DNA of 64,000 bases. Source: Sandaracinus amylolyticus. GTDB lineage: Bacteria > Myxococcota_A > Polyangia > Polyangiales > Sandaracinaceae. The position numbers and the translations under genes are program-made. The notes under the pieces were generated by a model. The model was not told the origin of the DNA. It saw only the letters and a program-made list of their open reading frames with translations, and ran no database searches. Positions within the stretch are counted from its first letter, which is position 1, and each line of letters starts with the position of its first letter. Below, one piece after another: positions 25,290 to 34,800 of the stretch. The stretch lies in contig NZ_CP070225.1 in NCBI RefSeq assembly GCF_021631985.1, positions 2,728,001 through 2,792,000 on the forward strand, given 5' to 3'.

Positions 25290-27572
25290 ATGAGCGCCTC
25301 CCCCGACAAGCCGAATAGCGCGGCGCGGGCGCCTCGTGCGTCTGCGGCCAATCTCGGCGAGATCCTGCGCGGGCTCCGCAGCTATTGGTGGCTGGTGCTG
25401 CTGATCGGCGCCGGCGTCACCGCCGCGGCGGCGGCGTGGAGCGTGCGCCAGCCGAGGATCTACGAGGCGGCGTGCACGATCGAGTTCGATCCGAACCCGC
25501 CGCGTCCTCTCGGCCGCGACATCGAGGATGTCGCGACGCCGATGACGAACTTCTGGCTGAGCCGCGAGTTCTTCGCGACGCAGGAGCGCATCCTCGGCAG
25601 CCGGCTCGTCGCCGAACGGGTCGTCCAGCGCCTCGAGCTGCACCGCGACCGCACGTTCTTGACCGACCCGAGCTCGGTTCCCGCGAGCTGGGACGGGATG
25701 TCCGTCGAGACGGCCGCAGCGCTCCTGCAGAGCCGCCTGACCATCGAGTCCGTGCAGGGCACGAGGCTCGTCTATCTGAAGGTCCGGGACACGCGTCCCG
25801 ATCGTGCCGCGCTGATCGCGAACACGATCGCCGACGTCTACATCGAGAAGACGCTCGAGGACCGCATGGGAGCGACGGTGAGCTCCCTCGAGTGGCTCGG
25901 CGGGCAGCTCGACAACCTGCGGACGCAGCTCGATCGATCGGAGCTCGCGCTCCACGAGTTCAAGCTCGATCACAACATCCTGTCGGTCTCGCTCGAGGAC
26001 CGGCGGAACCTCGTCGCGGCGGAGATCGAGCACTTCAACACGGCGCTCACCGAAGCGCGTGCGAACCGCATCGCCCTCCAGGCGCGCCTCGCGCGGCTCC
26101 GGGCGCTGCTCGCCAGCGACGACATCGAGGCGCAAGCGAGCGCGCTGACCGACAGCACGACCGTGCAGGAGCTCCACGGCGCGCTCCGCACGAAGATCGC
26201 GGAGCGCACGGGGCTGCAGGAGCGCTACGGCGCGCGTCATCCGCGCATGACCGAGCTCGACGCCGAGATCGGTACGCTCCGCGACCAGCTGCGACGAGAG
26301 ACCGAGGCGATCCTCCGCTCGGCGGAAGCGGACGTCCGCGAGGCGACCACGCTCGAAGCGGGACTGCGCACCGCGGTGGACCAAGCGCAGGAGGCCGGTC
26401 TCGAGCTGAATCTGCGCGAGATCGAGTACTCGCGCCTGAACCGCGAGCGAGAGAACAGCGCGAAGCTCTACGAGGTCGTCCTGCAGCGGACGACGGAAGC
26501 GGACATCACGCGCGCGCTCCGCACGACCTTCGTTCGCATGGTCGATCGCGCTCTCGTTCCGACGAGCCACGTGAGCCCGCGGACGACGACGAACGTCGGC
26601 ATCGGCCTGGCGCTGGGGCTCGCGCTCGGCCTCGCCCTCGCATTCGGCCTCGCGCAGCTCGACACGCGCCTGCGCTCACCGGATCAGATCGCGGAGCTCG
26701 GTGCGACGGTGCTCGGCGTGCTGCCTCTGATGGCCGAGCCGGACGCGCGCAAGAACGGGACGCAGCGCCCGAGGCGGCGCGCGACCGTCGTGCAGGGCAC
26801 CAGCAGCAGGGACCTCATCGCGCATCACCAGCCTCTCTCCGCGGTCGCCGAGAACTTCCGAACGATCCGAACGAACCTCGTCTTCATGGAAGGCGAGAAG
26901 CTGCACACGCTCGCAGTCACGAGCGCGAACCCACGCGAGGGGAAGACCACCGTCACGGCGAACCTCGCGGTGTCGCTGGCGCAGAGCGGCAAGCGCGTGC
27001 TCGTGATCGACACCGACCTCCGGCGTCCGCGCGTGCATCGCGCGTTCGGCGTGGCGAATCGTGTCGGGCTCACGAGCTACATCGCCGGACAGAACGACAT
27101 GCGCTCGATCGTGCAGAGCACGAGCGTCCCGGGTGTCCACGTCATTCCGTCCGGCCCGATCCCGCCCAACCCGGCGGAGCTGCTGCACCGTGAGCGCTTC
27201 AAGGAGCTCCTCGACGAAGCGCGACGCGAGTACGACCTGGTGATCTGCGACTCGCCGCCGCTCGGCGCGGTGATCGACGCAGCGGTGCTCGGACCGCAGG
27301 TGGACGGCATGGTCGTGGTCGCGCGCGTCCGCGAGACGACGCGACATGCAGTGCGGGCGGTGTTGCAGCAGCTCCGCGACGTCGGCGCGAACGTCGTCGG
27401 CGCGATCGTCAACGGGTTCGACCCGCGGTCGGGTGGCGGCTACGGCGGCGGCAACGGCTACTACAACTACTACTACCAGTCGAAGGGCGGCTACTACGTC
27501 TCGGACGAGACCGCCTCCACCGAGGAACGCCCCAGCGATCCGGATGGCGACGAGCGCCGTCCTCGTGCCTGA
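25290..27572 (+). CDS. Wzc-like polysaccharide co-polymerase / BY-kinase
   Basis: This 760-aa inner-membrane protein controls chain length and couples synthesis to export. The Wzz domain lies between two membrane segments (about 35-55 and 435-455), with long coiled-coil helices between them. The tyrosine-kinase domain has Walker A SANPREGKTT (Lys552), A' VLVIDTDLRRPRVH and B YDLVICDSPPLG. The C-terminus carries a Tyr cluster (YGGGNGYYNYYYQSKGGYY, about 725-740), the autophosphorylation tail. The kinase is fused to the Wzz part as in proteobacterial Wzc. ATG at 25290; the upstream frame overlaps the previous gene. Confidence 0.93.
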   Translation: MSASPDKPNSAARAPRASAANLGEILRGLRSYWWLVLLIGAGVTAAAAAWSVRQPRIYEAACTIEFDPNPPRPLGRDIEDVATPMTNFWLSREFFATQERILGSRLVAERVVQRLELHRDRTFLTDPSSVPASWDGMSVETAAALLQSRLTIESVQGTRLVYLKVRDTRPDRAALIANTIADVYIEKTLEDRMGATVSSLEWLGGQLDNLRTQLDRSELALHEFKLDHNILSVSLEDRRNLVAAEIEHFNTALTEARANRIALQARLARLRALLASDDIEAQASALTDSTTVQELHGALRTKIAERTGLQERYGARHPRMTELDAEIGTLRDQLRRETEAILRSAEADVREATTLEAGLRTAVDQAQEAGLELNLREIEYSRLNRERENSAKLYEVVLQRTTEADITRALRTTFVRMVDRALVPTSHVSPRTTTNVGIGLALGLALGLALAFGLAQLDTRLRSPDQIAELGATVLGVLPLMAEPDARKNGTQRPRRRATVVQGTSSRDLIAHHQPLSAVAENFRTIRTNLVFMEGEKLHTLAVTSANPREGKTTVTANLAVSLAQSGKRVLVIDTDLRRPRVHRAFGVANRVGLTSYIAGQNDMRSIVQSTSVPGVHVIPSGPIPPNPAELLHRERFKELLDEARREYDLVICDSPPLGAVIDAAVLGPQVDGMVVVARVRETTRHAVRAVLQQLRDVGANVVGAIVNGFDPRSGGGYGGGNGYYNYYYQSKGGYYVSDETASTEERPSDPDGDERRPRA

Positions 27573-27580
27573 GCCGACCG

Positions 27581-29536
27581 ATGTGCGGCATCTCGGGGAT
27601 CTGGTCGATCGATGGGCGAGGGGATGCGCTCCGCGCGCGGGCCGCGGTCATTCGCGATTCGATCGCGCATCGCGGTCCTGACGACGCGGGCGAGTGGGAG
27701 GAGACGACGTGCGGGCTCGTGTTGGGCCAGCGACGCCTGTCGATCCTCGACCTCTCGCCGCTCGGGCATCAGCCGATGGTGTCGGCCTCGGGCCGCTACG
27801 TCGTCGTGTTCAACGGCGAGATCTACAACCATCTGCGCATTCGTGCGGAGCTCCCCGACGTTGCGTTCCGCGGCACGTCGGACACCGAGACGCTGCTCGC
27901 CGCGATCGAGCGCTGGGGCCTCGAGGGCGCGCTCTCGCGCTTCGTCGGGATGTTCGCGATCGCGCTGTGGGATCGCGAGGCGCGCACGCTGCAGCTCGTG
28001 CGCGATCGCCTCGGCATCAAGCCGCTCTACTGGGGGCGCACGACGCGCGGCGATCTGCTCTTCGGCTCGGAGCTGCGCGCGCTGCGGACGCACCCCGAGT
28101 TCGACACGACGATCGATCGCGAAGCGCTCACCGCGTACTTCGAGACGAGCTGTGTCCCGGCACCGCTCTCGATCCACCGCGCCGCGCGCAAGCTCGAGCC
28201 CGGGACGATCCTGACGTTCCGCGCGCCGCAGCGCGATCCCCAAGCGACGCGCTACTGGCGCGTGGAGGACGTCGCACACGACGGACTTCGGGATCCGCTC
28301 CGCGACTCCGAGCCGGAGATCCTGGAGCGCATCGAGGAGACGCTCCGGGACGCGGTGCGCCTGCGCCTCCTGTCGGACGTGCCGCTCGGCGCGTTCCTCT
28401 CGGGAGGCATCGACTCCTCGCTGGTCGTCGCGATCGCGCAAGAGCTCTCGAGCGCGCCGCTCCGCACGTATTCGATCGGCAGCACGGACGCGGCGTACGA
28501 CGAGTCGGCGTTCGCGTCGGAGGTCGCGCGTCGCCTCGGGACCCGGCACACGGCGCTCACCGTCCGCGACGCCGAGGCCCGCGAGATCGTGCCGCAGCTG
28601 GCTTCGATCTACGACGAGCCGTTCGCCGACAGCTCGCAGATCCCGACGTTCCTCGTCTCGCGTCTCGCGCGCAACGACGTCACGGTCGCGCTCTCGGGCG
28701 ACGGCGGAGACGAGCTCTTCGGCGGGTACAACCGGTACCTGTGGGCACCGCGCCTCGCGCGCGTCCAGTCGGTCCCGCGTGCCGCGCGCCGGGTCGCAGC
28801 GGCAGCGCTGGAGCTGCTGCCGACGAGCGCGTGGGACTCCATCCACGCGCACCTCAGTCCTCCGCTGCCGCCAGTGCGGCTCGTCGGCGACAAGCTGCAC
28901 AAGGGTGCTCGCGTGCTGCGCACGGGCTCGATCGACGAGATGTACGCCGCTCTGCGTCGGCAGTGGTGGCCCTCGCCCGTGCTCGACGTGCTGACACCCG
29001 ACGAGGCCGTGCACGCCGGGCGTACGTTCGACGCGGCACATGCGCTGATGCTCCGGGATGCTGCCGCGTACCTGCCGGACGACATCCTCACGAAGGTCGA
29101 CCGTGCGAGCATGGCAGTCGCGCTCGAGGCGCGGGTTCCGATCCTGGACCACCGTGTCGTCGAGCTCGCGTGGCGTGTTCCGATGCGGATGAAGATCCGC
29201 GACGGGAAGGGCAAATGGGCCCTCCGCGAGCTGCTCGCCAAGCGACTTCCGCGTGACGTGTTCGAGCGCCCGAAGACCGGGTTCAGCGTGCCCGTCGGCG
29301 CGTGGCTCCGCGGTCCGCTGCGCGACTGGGCCGAGTCCCTGCTGGACGCGAAGTCGCTCGAGTCCGCAGGGCTCGATGCGCGGCTCGTGCGTGCGCGCTG
29401 GCAGGCGCATCAGGAGGGCGCAGCCGACGCCGGTCTCGCGCTCTGGGACGTGCTCGCATTCGCGGCGTGGCAGCGGGAGATCGAGCGAGGCGTACGCGCG
29501 GAGGCGAGAGATCCGTTCGCGAGGAGCTCGGCGTGA
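27581..29536 (+). CDS. asnB: Asparagine synthase (glutamine-hydrolysing) family amidotransferase
   Basis: This 651-aa protein has an intact class II glutamine amidotransferase domain (Cys2 in MCGISGIW, AHRGPDDAGEW, VVFNGEIYNH) and a synthetase domain with the PP-loop LSGGIDSSLVVAIA near residue 275 and SGDGGDELFGGYNRYLW. Inside exopolysaccharide loci such enzymes often amidate uronic acids (WbpS-like) rather than make free asparagine. The uronic-acid donor genes downstream support that reading but do not prove it. It starts 9 bp after the Wzc-like gene and overlaps the next by 4 bp. Confidence 0.9.
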   Translation: MCGISGIWSIDGRGDALRARAAVIRDSIAHRGPDDAGEWEETTCGLVLGQRRLSILDLSPLGHQPMVSASGRYVVVFNGEIYNHLRIRAELPDVAFRGTSDTETLLAAIERWGLEGALSRFVGMFAIALWDREARTLQLVRDRLGIKPLYWGRTTRGDLLFGSELRALRTHPEFDTTIDREALTAYFETSCVPAPLSIHRAARKLEPGTILTFRAPQRDPQATRYWRVEDVAHDGLRDPLRDSEPEILERIEETLRDAVRLRLLSDVPLGAFLSGGIDSSLVVAIAQELSSAPLRTYSIGSTDAAYDESAFASEVARRLGTRHTALTVRDAEAREIVPQLASIYDEPFADSSQIPTFLVSRLARNDVTVALSGDGGDELFGGYNRYLWAPRLARVQSVPRAARRVAAAALELLPTSAWDSIHAHLSPPLPPVRLVGDKLHKGARVLRTGSIDEMYAALRRQWWPSPVLDVLTPDEAVHAGRTFDAAHALMLRDAAAYLPDDILTKVDRASMAVALEARVPILDHRVVELAWRVPMRMKIRDGKGKWALRELLAKRLPRDVFERPKTGFSVPVGAWLRGPLRDWAESLLDAKSLESAGLDARLVRARWQAHQEGAADAGLALWDVLAFAAWQREIERGVRAEARDPFARSSA

Positions 29537-30813
29537 TCGCCGTCCTGCTGAGCTTCGTCTTCGCCGTCGTCGTCTACCTCGCGCCCCAGGCCGTGCTCCC
29601 GCCGGAGGACGCGCGGAAGTTCGGCATCGTGATGCTCTTCGGATTCCTGATCCGAATGGGCGCGGCAGTGTTCCTCCGAGAAGTGCCGCTGTTCTCGCAC
29701 GGCGCTTCGAACACCGCGGACGCGGGGTTCTACGAGCTCGCGTCGGGGATCGTCACGCAGATCTGGTTCGGTCAGGGCTATCCGTCGTTCATCACCGCCG
29801 ACCAGATCAACATCCCTCAGGCGCGCAATGCGATGCTCGCAGTCAACGTCTATGCGCTCGTCCACTACTTGAATGGTGGCGAGATGTCGCGCATGGGCTG
29901 CGTCGCGATCAACGCGCTCGTCGCGTGCATGACGTGCCTGCAGCTGGTTCGTCTCGGCGTGACCATCGGCGGATCGAGCGCGGACTCGCGTCTCGTCGGG
30001 GCCGCCATGCTCTTCAGTCCAGGCTTCGTCTTCCACACTGCCGACCTCTTCAAGGACGGCATCTCGGCGCTGCTCGTCGTCACCGCCGTCGTGTCTGCCT
30101 TCCGGTTGGCGGAGCGCTTCACGATCTCCGACCTCTGCATCGGCATCGTGTGCCTGTTCGGCACTTGGTACGTGCGGTTCTATCTAGTGTTCTTGGTGAG
30201 CGCGCCGTTGGTCTTGAGCCTGCTCGGGATCCGCTCGGGCTCTGCCGCGCGGGCCGTCATCGCTCTCGCGTTCGCGTTCGCCGCCGCGGTGGCGATCATC
30301 GGTCTGACGAGCGCCGCGGACGAAGCGATCGAAGTCGGGCTCGACACGTTCGAGACCGCCACGTCGGCGAACGCGCGGGACTACAACGCGCAGGGCGGCT
30401 CGGGGGTTCGCTTCGACGACTCGAACCCGTGGGTCTCGTTCCCGCTCCGATTGCTCTACACGCTCTTCTCGCCGTTCCCCTGGCAGTCGGGATCGATCGG
30501 ATTCCACGGCGGCAAGATCGACGCCTTCATCTGGTATTTCTTCTTCTATCGCGGCGCGCGCGCGGCGCGCGTGATGTGGCGCGAGGACCGCGGGACGCTG
30601 GTGATGTTCCTCGTCGTCCTGATCCCGCTCACCGTCGCGTACGCCACGACGATGGCCAACGTGGGCCTGATGCTCCGACAGCGCATTCCGATCGTGATGC
30701 TCGGCTCGGTGCTCGCGGTGCGTGATCGGCGGCGCCAGCGCGCGAGCAGCGAGTTCGCTGACGATTCTGCGACGAGCTCTCCAATCGATCAGGGGAGCCA
30801 GGCCGCCGCATGA
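29533..30813 (+). CDS. Polytopic membrane protein of the exopolysaccharide locus (possible Wzy or lipid-linked sugar transferase)
   Basis: This 426-aa protein has about ten hydrophobic segments (first: IAVLLSFVFAVVVYLAP) and an extracytoplasmic loop GFYELASGIVTQIWFGQGYPSFI. DLFKDGISALLVVTAVVSAFRL and a C-terminal basic tail follow. I see no clear family motif; similar multi-spanning proteins in such loci act as Wzy polymerases or GT-C transferases. The GTG start at 29533 overlaps the asnB stop as GTGA and has GAGGAG just upstream. Confidence 0.7.
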   Translation: MIAVLLSFVFAVVVYLAPQAVLPPEDARKFGIVMLFGFLIRMGAAVFLREVPLFSHGASNTADAGFYELASGIVTQIWFGQGYPSFITADQINIPQARNAMLAVNVYALVHYLNGGEMSRMGCVAINALVACMTCLQLVRLGVTIGGSSADSRLVGAAMLFSPGFVFHTADLFKDGISALLVVTAVVSAFRLAERFTISDLCIGIVCLFGTWYVRFYLVFLVSAPLVLSLLGIRSGSAARAVIALAFAFAAAVAIIGLTSAADEAIEVGLDTFETATSANARDYNAQGGSGVRFDDSNPWVSFPLRLLYTLFSPFPWQSGSIGFHGGKIDAFIWYFFFYRGARAARVMWREDRGTLVMFLVVLIPLTVAYATTMANVGLMLRQRIPIVMLGSVLAVRDRRRQRASSEFADDSATSSPIDQGSQAAA

Positions 30814-31997
30814 GACCGAAGCTCTTGTTCGTCGTGAACGAAGACGCGTTCTTCGTCTCACACCGTCTGGAGATCGGAACGGCCGCGCGCGACGCCGGGT
30901 TCGACGTCGTCGTGGCGGCGGGTCCGGGCGGAGCGCGATCGTCGATCGAGTCGCACGGGCTCCGGACCGTGGAGCTTCCGTTCGATCGAGGCGGGCGCTC
31001 GCCGACGCGCGACGCTCGGACGGTCGCGCGTCTCGTCGAGCTCTACGCACGCGAGCGCCCGACGCTCGTGCATCACGTCACCATCAAGCCCGTTCTCTAC
31101 GGATCGATCGCGGCGAAGCTCACGGGCGTGCGCGCAGTGGTGAACGCGATCAGCGGTCTCGGCTTCGTCTTCTTGTCGAAGCGCCTCTCCGCCCGCGTGC
31201 TCCGCGGCGGCGTCGAGAGCGCCTACCGAGTGGCCCTGTCGGGGCCCCGTGTGCGCGTCGTATTCCAGAACGCCGATGACGAGGCGCTCTTCGTGTCGAG
31301 AGGGCTCGTCGACGCCGATCGCGTGCTGAGAATCCCGGGATCGGGCGTGGATCTCGCGCGATTCACCGAGCGCCCGCCCGACCGCGCCGAGACTCCGGTC
31401 GTCCTTCTTCCTGCGCGATTGCTCTGGGACAAGGGAGTCGGTGAGTTCGTCGACGCGGCGCGCTCTCTGCGAGCGCGAGGCGTGCGCGCGCGGTTCGCAT
31501 TGGTCGGAGGGGGCTCGACGAACCCGGCGAGCGTTCCTCCGGCACGAGTGCGGCGTTGGGTCGACGACGGTGTGATCGAGGCCTGGGGCCACCGCACCGA
31601 CATGCCGGAGGTGCTGGCGCAAGCGAGCCTCGTCGTTCTGCCTTCGTACCGCGAGGGCTTCCCGCTCGCGCTGGCGGAAGCATGCGCGGTCGGTCGCGCG
31701 TGCGTGACGACCGACGTGCCCGGCTGTCGCGACGTCGTCGACGACGCGTGTGGTTGGCGCGTCCCCGCGCGGGACGCGTCAGCGCTCGCCGACGCGATCG
31801 CCGATGCACTGTCGGATCGAACGCGGCTCGAGGAGATGGGGCGACGAGCGGCGCAGCGCGCGCGTGAACGGTTCGGACGAGGAGCGATCGTCGCATCGCA
31901 TCTCGCGCTCTATCGCGAGATGCTCGGCGATGCGTGGCCGCGTGTTGCGAGCGTGTCGCCACGAGAGCACGGCGTCGCCGGGAGAGTGGGAGAGTGA
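30810..31997 (+). CDS. Glycosyltransferase family 4
   Basis: This 395-aa GT-B enzyme has an N-terminal domain starting KLLFVVNEDAFFVSHRLEIGTAARDAGFDV and continuing LVHHVTIKPVLYGSIAAKLTGVRAVVNAISGLGFVF, a pattern seen in GT4 members that act on lipid-linked amino sugars. The C-terminal Glycos_transf_1 domain has LPARLLWDKGVGEFVDAARSL and LPSYREGFPLALAEACAVGRACVTTDVPGCRD, the E-x7-E nucleotide-sugar motif. It would add one sugar to the undecaprenyl-linked repeat unit on the cytoplasmic side. It overlaps neighbours on both sides by 4 bp (ATGA at 30810, GTGA at 31994). Confidence 0.9.
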   Translation: MRPKLLFVVNEDAFFVSHRLEIGTAARDAGFDVVVAAGPGGARSSIESHGLRTVELPFDRGGRSPTRDARTVARLVELYARERPTLVHHVTIKPVLYGSIAAKLTGVRAVVNAISGLGFVFLSKRLSARVLRGGVESAYRVALSGPRVRVVFQNADDEALFVSRGLVDADRVLRIPGSGVDLARFTERPPDRAETPVVLLPARLLWDKGVGEFVDAARSLRARGVRARFALVGGGSTNPASVPPARVRRWVDDGVIEAWGHRTDMPEVLAQASLVVLPSYREGFPLALAEACAVGRACVTTDVPGCRDVVDDACGWRVPARDASALADAIADALSDRTRLEEMGRRAAQRARERFGRGAIVASHLALYREMLGDAWPRVASVSPREHGVAGRVGE

Positions 31998-33169
31998 AGG
32001 TACTGCACGTTCAGAAGCTCGGAGGAATGGCGGGTTCGGAGCGGTATCTGCTCGAGATCCTGCCTGCGCTCCGCGCCGCAGGGGTCGACGCTCGCTTCGC
32101 CGCGCTCGTGACGGATGCCGACCGCTCGCGCAACGACGAGATGTACCGCCGACTCCGCGCGGCCGACGTTCCGTTCTACGTGCTCCCGCTCGGCCGGGTA
32201 CCGCGCGCGAGCGACGTGCTCGGCCTCGCTCGCCTCGTGCGTGACGAGCGAGTCGACGTGCTGCACACGCACCTCGTCCACGCCGACTTCGTCGGCGCGC
32301 TCGCGCGTCCTGCGCTGCCGCGACGCGTCGCGCGCGTCTCGACGAAGCATGGTTACGAGGAGAGCTACACGAACGAGCACGGCTTCGACCCGCGGCGCGT
32401 TCCGCGCAACGCGTATCGGACTGCGTGCTGGGTCGCCGAGTCGCAGGTCACCGCGTCGTACGCCATCTCCCGTGGCCTTCGCCGGCTCTTCGTCGAGTCC
32501 GGCATCGCCCGGCCCGAGATGGAGGTCATCCACTACGGGTTCGACTTCGCGGCCGCGCCGACGCAGCCCCGACCCGAGCATCGTCTCGGGACACCGCAGA
32601 TCACGATGGTGGGGCGCCTCGTCGGCTTCAAGGGCCATCGCCATGCGCTCGATGCGATGGTCCGCATACGTCGCGCACATCCGAGCGCGAAGCTGGTCAT
32701 CGTGGGCTCGGGACCGCTGGAAGCCGAGATCCGCGCGTCGATCGCGTCACGAGGTCTCTCCGAGAGCGTGGTGATGACGGGCTATCGCCCGGACGCTGCC
32801 GCTTTCATGGCCGCTTCCGACGTCGTGCTGGTGCCGTCGATCTCGGAGGGCCTGGGCGTCGTGTTCCTCGAGGCGTTCTCGGCCGGCACGCCCGTCGTAG
32901 CGTTCGACGTGCCGGCGTCGAACGAGATCCTCGCCCACGACGAGACCGGTCTGCTGGTTCCCCCCTACGACATCGACGCCTATGCGCGTGCCGTGAACGG
33001 GCTGCTCGCGGATGCGGCGCTGCGCGAGCGGCTGCGAGCAGGCGGGGCGCACAGGCTTCGCTCGTACTTCACGCGCGAACGGATGACGCGCGAGACCATC
33101 GCCTTCTACGAGCGTGCGACGCGATGCGCGAGAGGCGAGCGGCTTGCAGCCGCCGCGCCGGCTGCTTGA
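31994..33169 (+). CDS. Glycosyltransferase family 4
   Basis: This 391-aa protein starts KVLHVQKLGGMAGSERYLLEILPALR, the acceptor-side GMAGSE loop of GT4. The donor domain shows TMVGRLVGFKGHRHALDAMVRI, LVIVGSGPLEAEIR and VPSISEGLGVVFLEAFSAGTPVVAFDVPASNEI with the conserved E-x7-E. It probably extends the exopolysaccharide repeat unit. GTG at 31994 is chosen for the 4-bp overlap with the upstream stop. An 80-bp gap with a weak GGAACC/GGTTCC hairpin (33174-33192) follows, so this may end a transcriptional sub-unit. Confidence 0.9.
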   Translation: MKVLHVQKLGGMAGSERYLLEILPALRAAGVDARFAALVTDADRSRNDEMYRRLRAADVPFYVLPLGRVPRASDVLGLARLVRDERVDVLHTHLVHADFVGALARPALPRRVARVSTKHGYEESYTNEHGFDPRRVPRNAYRTACWVAESQVTASYAISRGLRRLFVESGIARPEMEVIHYGFDFAAAPTQPRPEHRLGTPQITMVGRLVGFKGHRHALDAMVRIRRAHPSAKLVIVGSGPLEAEIRASIASRGLSESVVMTGYRPDAAAFMAASDVVLVPSISEGLGVVFLEAFSAGTPVVAFDVPASNEILAHDETGLLVPPYDIDAYARAVNGLLADAALRERLRAGGAHRLRSYFTRERMTRETIAFYERATRCARGERLAAAAPAA

Positions 33170-33249
33170 CCATGGAACCCCAGCATGGTTCCGTTCGGTC
33201 CTCCTCCGTGAATCCTCGCTGACCGGCTGCAACGAACGAGAGCGCCGAG

Positions 33250-34776
33250 ATGTGGACGGATCTTGTCATCGCCGCGGGCGTCGGACTCGTGGTTGCCGGG
33301 ATAGCGACTCCTGCGGCTCGGGCCCTCGGCCGAAGGCTCGGAGCCGTCGACCAACCCGGAGGGCGCCGGGTTCACACCAAGGCCACCCCACGCATGGGAG
33401 GTCTGGCCGTCGTGGCGGGGTACGTCACGGCGCTCGGGTGCGTCGCGGCGTGGGACGCCCACGAGGGGCGCGCGTTCGCGGGCGCGCCGACGCCGATCGT
33501 CGGCTTCCTGGTGGGCGGACTGTTGCTCGCTGGCGTCGGCGCGGTCGACGACGTGCGGGCGCTCGGAGCGAAGAAGAAGCTCGCCTTCCAGAGCGTCGCC
33601 GCGAGCATCGCGTGGGCGGCGGGCGCGCGGATCGAGGCCTTCGATCTACCGTGGATCGGTAGCTTCGAGTTCGCGCCCGTCGCGAGCTACGTGATGAGCG
33701 TCGGATGGATCCTCGCGTTCGTGAACGCGATCAACCTCATCGACGGTCTCGACGGCCTCGCGAGCGGGATGGTGTTCTTCGCCGCGATCACCAACACGAT
33801 CGTCGCGCTCACCACGGAGAACCATCTCGCAGCCGTGCTGAACGTGGCGCTCGGTGCGTCGGTGCTCGCGTTCCTCTACTACAACTTCAACCCCGCGACG
33901 GTGTTCCTCGGGGACACGGGAAGCATGTTCCTCGGGTACGTCCTCGGGGCTTCCGCGTTGCTCAGCGGGCGGCAGAAGGAGAGCACCGTCGTCGCGCTGC
34001 TGGTGCCCGTCGTCGCGCTGGGCGTGCCTCTGACGGACACGCTGTTCACGATGCTGCGGCGCTTCCTCGAGCGCCGACCGATCTTCTCCGCCGATCGCGG
34101 CCACATTCACCATCGACTGCTCGACCTCGGGTTCACCCACCGTCGCGTGGTGTTGCTCCTCTACGCGATCAGCGTGTTGACCTGTGTCGCGGCGATCGCT
34201 GCGGCGTTCGGCAAGGACTGGCAGGTCGGTCTCGCGCTTCTCGCAGCGGTCCTCGTCGTGCTCGCGAGCGCGCGCTTCGCTGGGTACTTCCGCCTGCGCG
34301 TGGTGCGCGAGGCGTCGTCGGACGTCGCGAAATCGCAGGTCCGCAATCGCATCGCGCTCGCGCTCGCCGGGAGCCACACCACGGCCTCCGAGTATCTCTC
34401 GCGGATCGCGACGGTCGTGCTGGAGGTGGATGGTTTCGTGAAGTGCGAGCTCGTGCGCGACGAGCAGGTCCTGTGGAGCTGGCAGGACTCGCACGAAAAG
34501 GTCGCGCATCCGAACTCGTACGAGTACGTGTGGAACGTCGACGAGCTCACGTGGCGTCTCCGCTTCTTCGTCGACCCCGACCTGGCGTCGTCCAGCACCG
34601 AGATCGAGCCGCTCCTCCAGCTCACGGGCGAGGTCGCCGCGCACATCCTCGCGCGCGACACGTCGTGGCGAGCGATGGTCCGCGAGTCGCGGCCCTCGCT
34701 GCAGGCGGCGCCGCTCGTGACCGCTGCGCAGCGCGATGGCGAGCCGCTCGGCGCTTCGTCGGGCGCGGACGCCTGA
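33250..34776 (+). CDS. WecA/MraY-family polyprenyl-phosphate sugar-1-phosphate transferase with C-terminal extension
   Basis: This 508-aa integral membrane enzyme starts the repeat unit by moving a HexNAc-1-P from UDP to undecaprenyl phosphate. Family motifs: GAVDDVRALG (Asp-Asp), FVNAINLIDGLDGLASG, TVFLGDTGSMFLGYVLG, and SADRGHIHHRLLDLGFTHRR (HIHH). The membrane core ends near residue 360. About 140 further soluble residues (from VAKSQVRNRIALALAG to HILARDTSW) look like a GAF-type or similar sensory domain, not usual in WecA. The extension may regulate initiation. Confidence 0.9.
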   Translation: MWTDLVIAAGVGLVVAGIATPAARALGRRLGAVDQPGGRRVHTKATPRMGGLAVVAGYVTALGCVAAWDAHEGRAFAGAPTPIVGFLVGGLLLAGVGAVDDVRALGAKKKLAFQSVAASIAWAAGARIEAFDLPWIGSFEFAPVASYVMSVGWILAFVNAINLIDGLDGLASGMVFFAAITNTIVALTTENHLAAVLNVALGASVLAFLYYNFNPATVFLGDTGSMFLGYVLGASALLSGRQKESTVVALLVPVVALGVPLTDTLFTMLRRFLERRPIFSADRGHIHHRLLDLGFTHRRVVLLLYAISVLTCVAAIAAAFGKDWQVGLALLAAVLVVLASARFAGYFRLRVVREASSDVAKSQVRNRIALALAGSHTTASEYLSRIATVVLEVDGFVKCELVRDEQVLWSWQDSHEKVAHPNSYEYVWNVDELTWRLRFFVDPDLASSSTEIEPLLQLTGEVAAHILARDTSWRAMVRESRPSLQAAPLVTAAQRDGEPLGASSGADA

Positions 34777-34800
34777 GCCTGGTCGGATCGACGCCCCTCG

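Noticed and set aside
27581-29536. Could the AsnB-like enzyme be the missing lasso cyclase of the peptide locus?
   Set aside because: It is 28 kb away, has an intact Cys2 glutaminase domain and is co-transcribed with glycan genes; it fits exopolysaccharide amidation.
33174-33192. Hairpin GGAACC/GGTTCC between a GT4 and the WecA-like gene
   Set aside because: Only a 6-bp stem without T-run; too weak to call a terminator.
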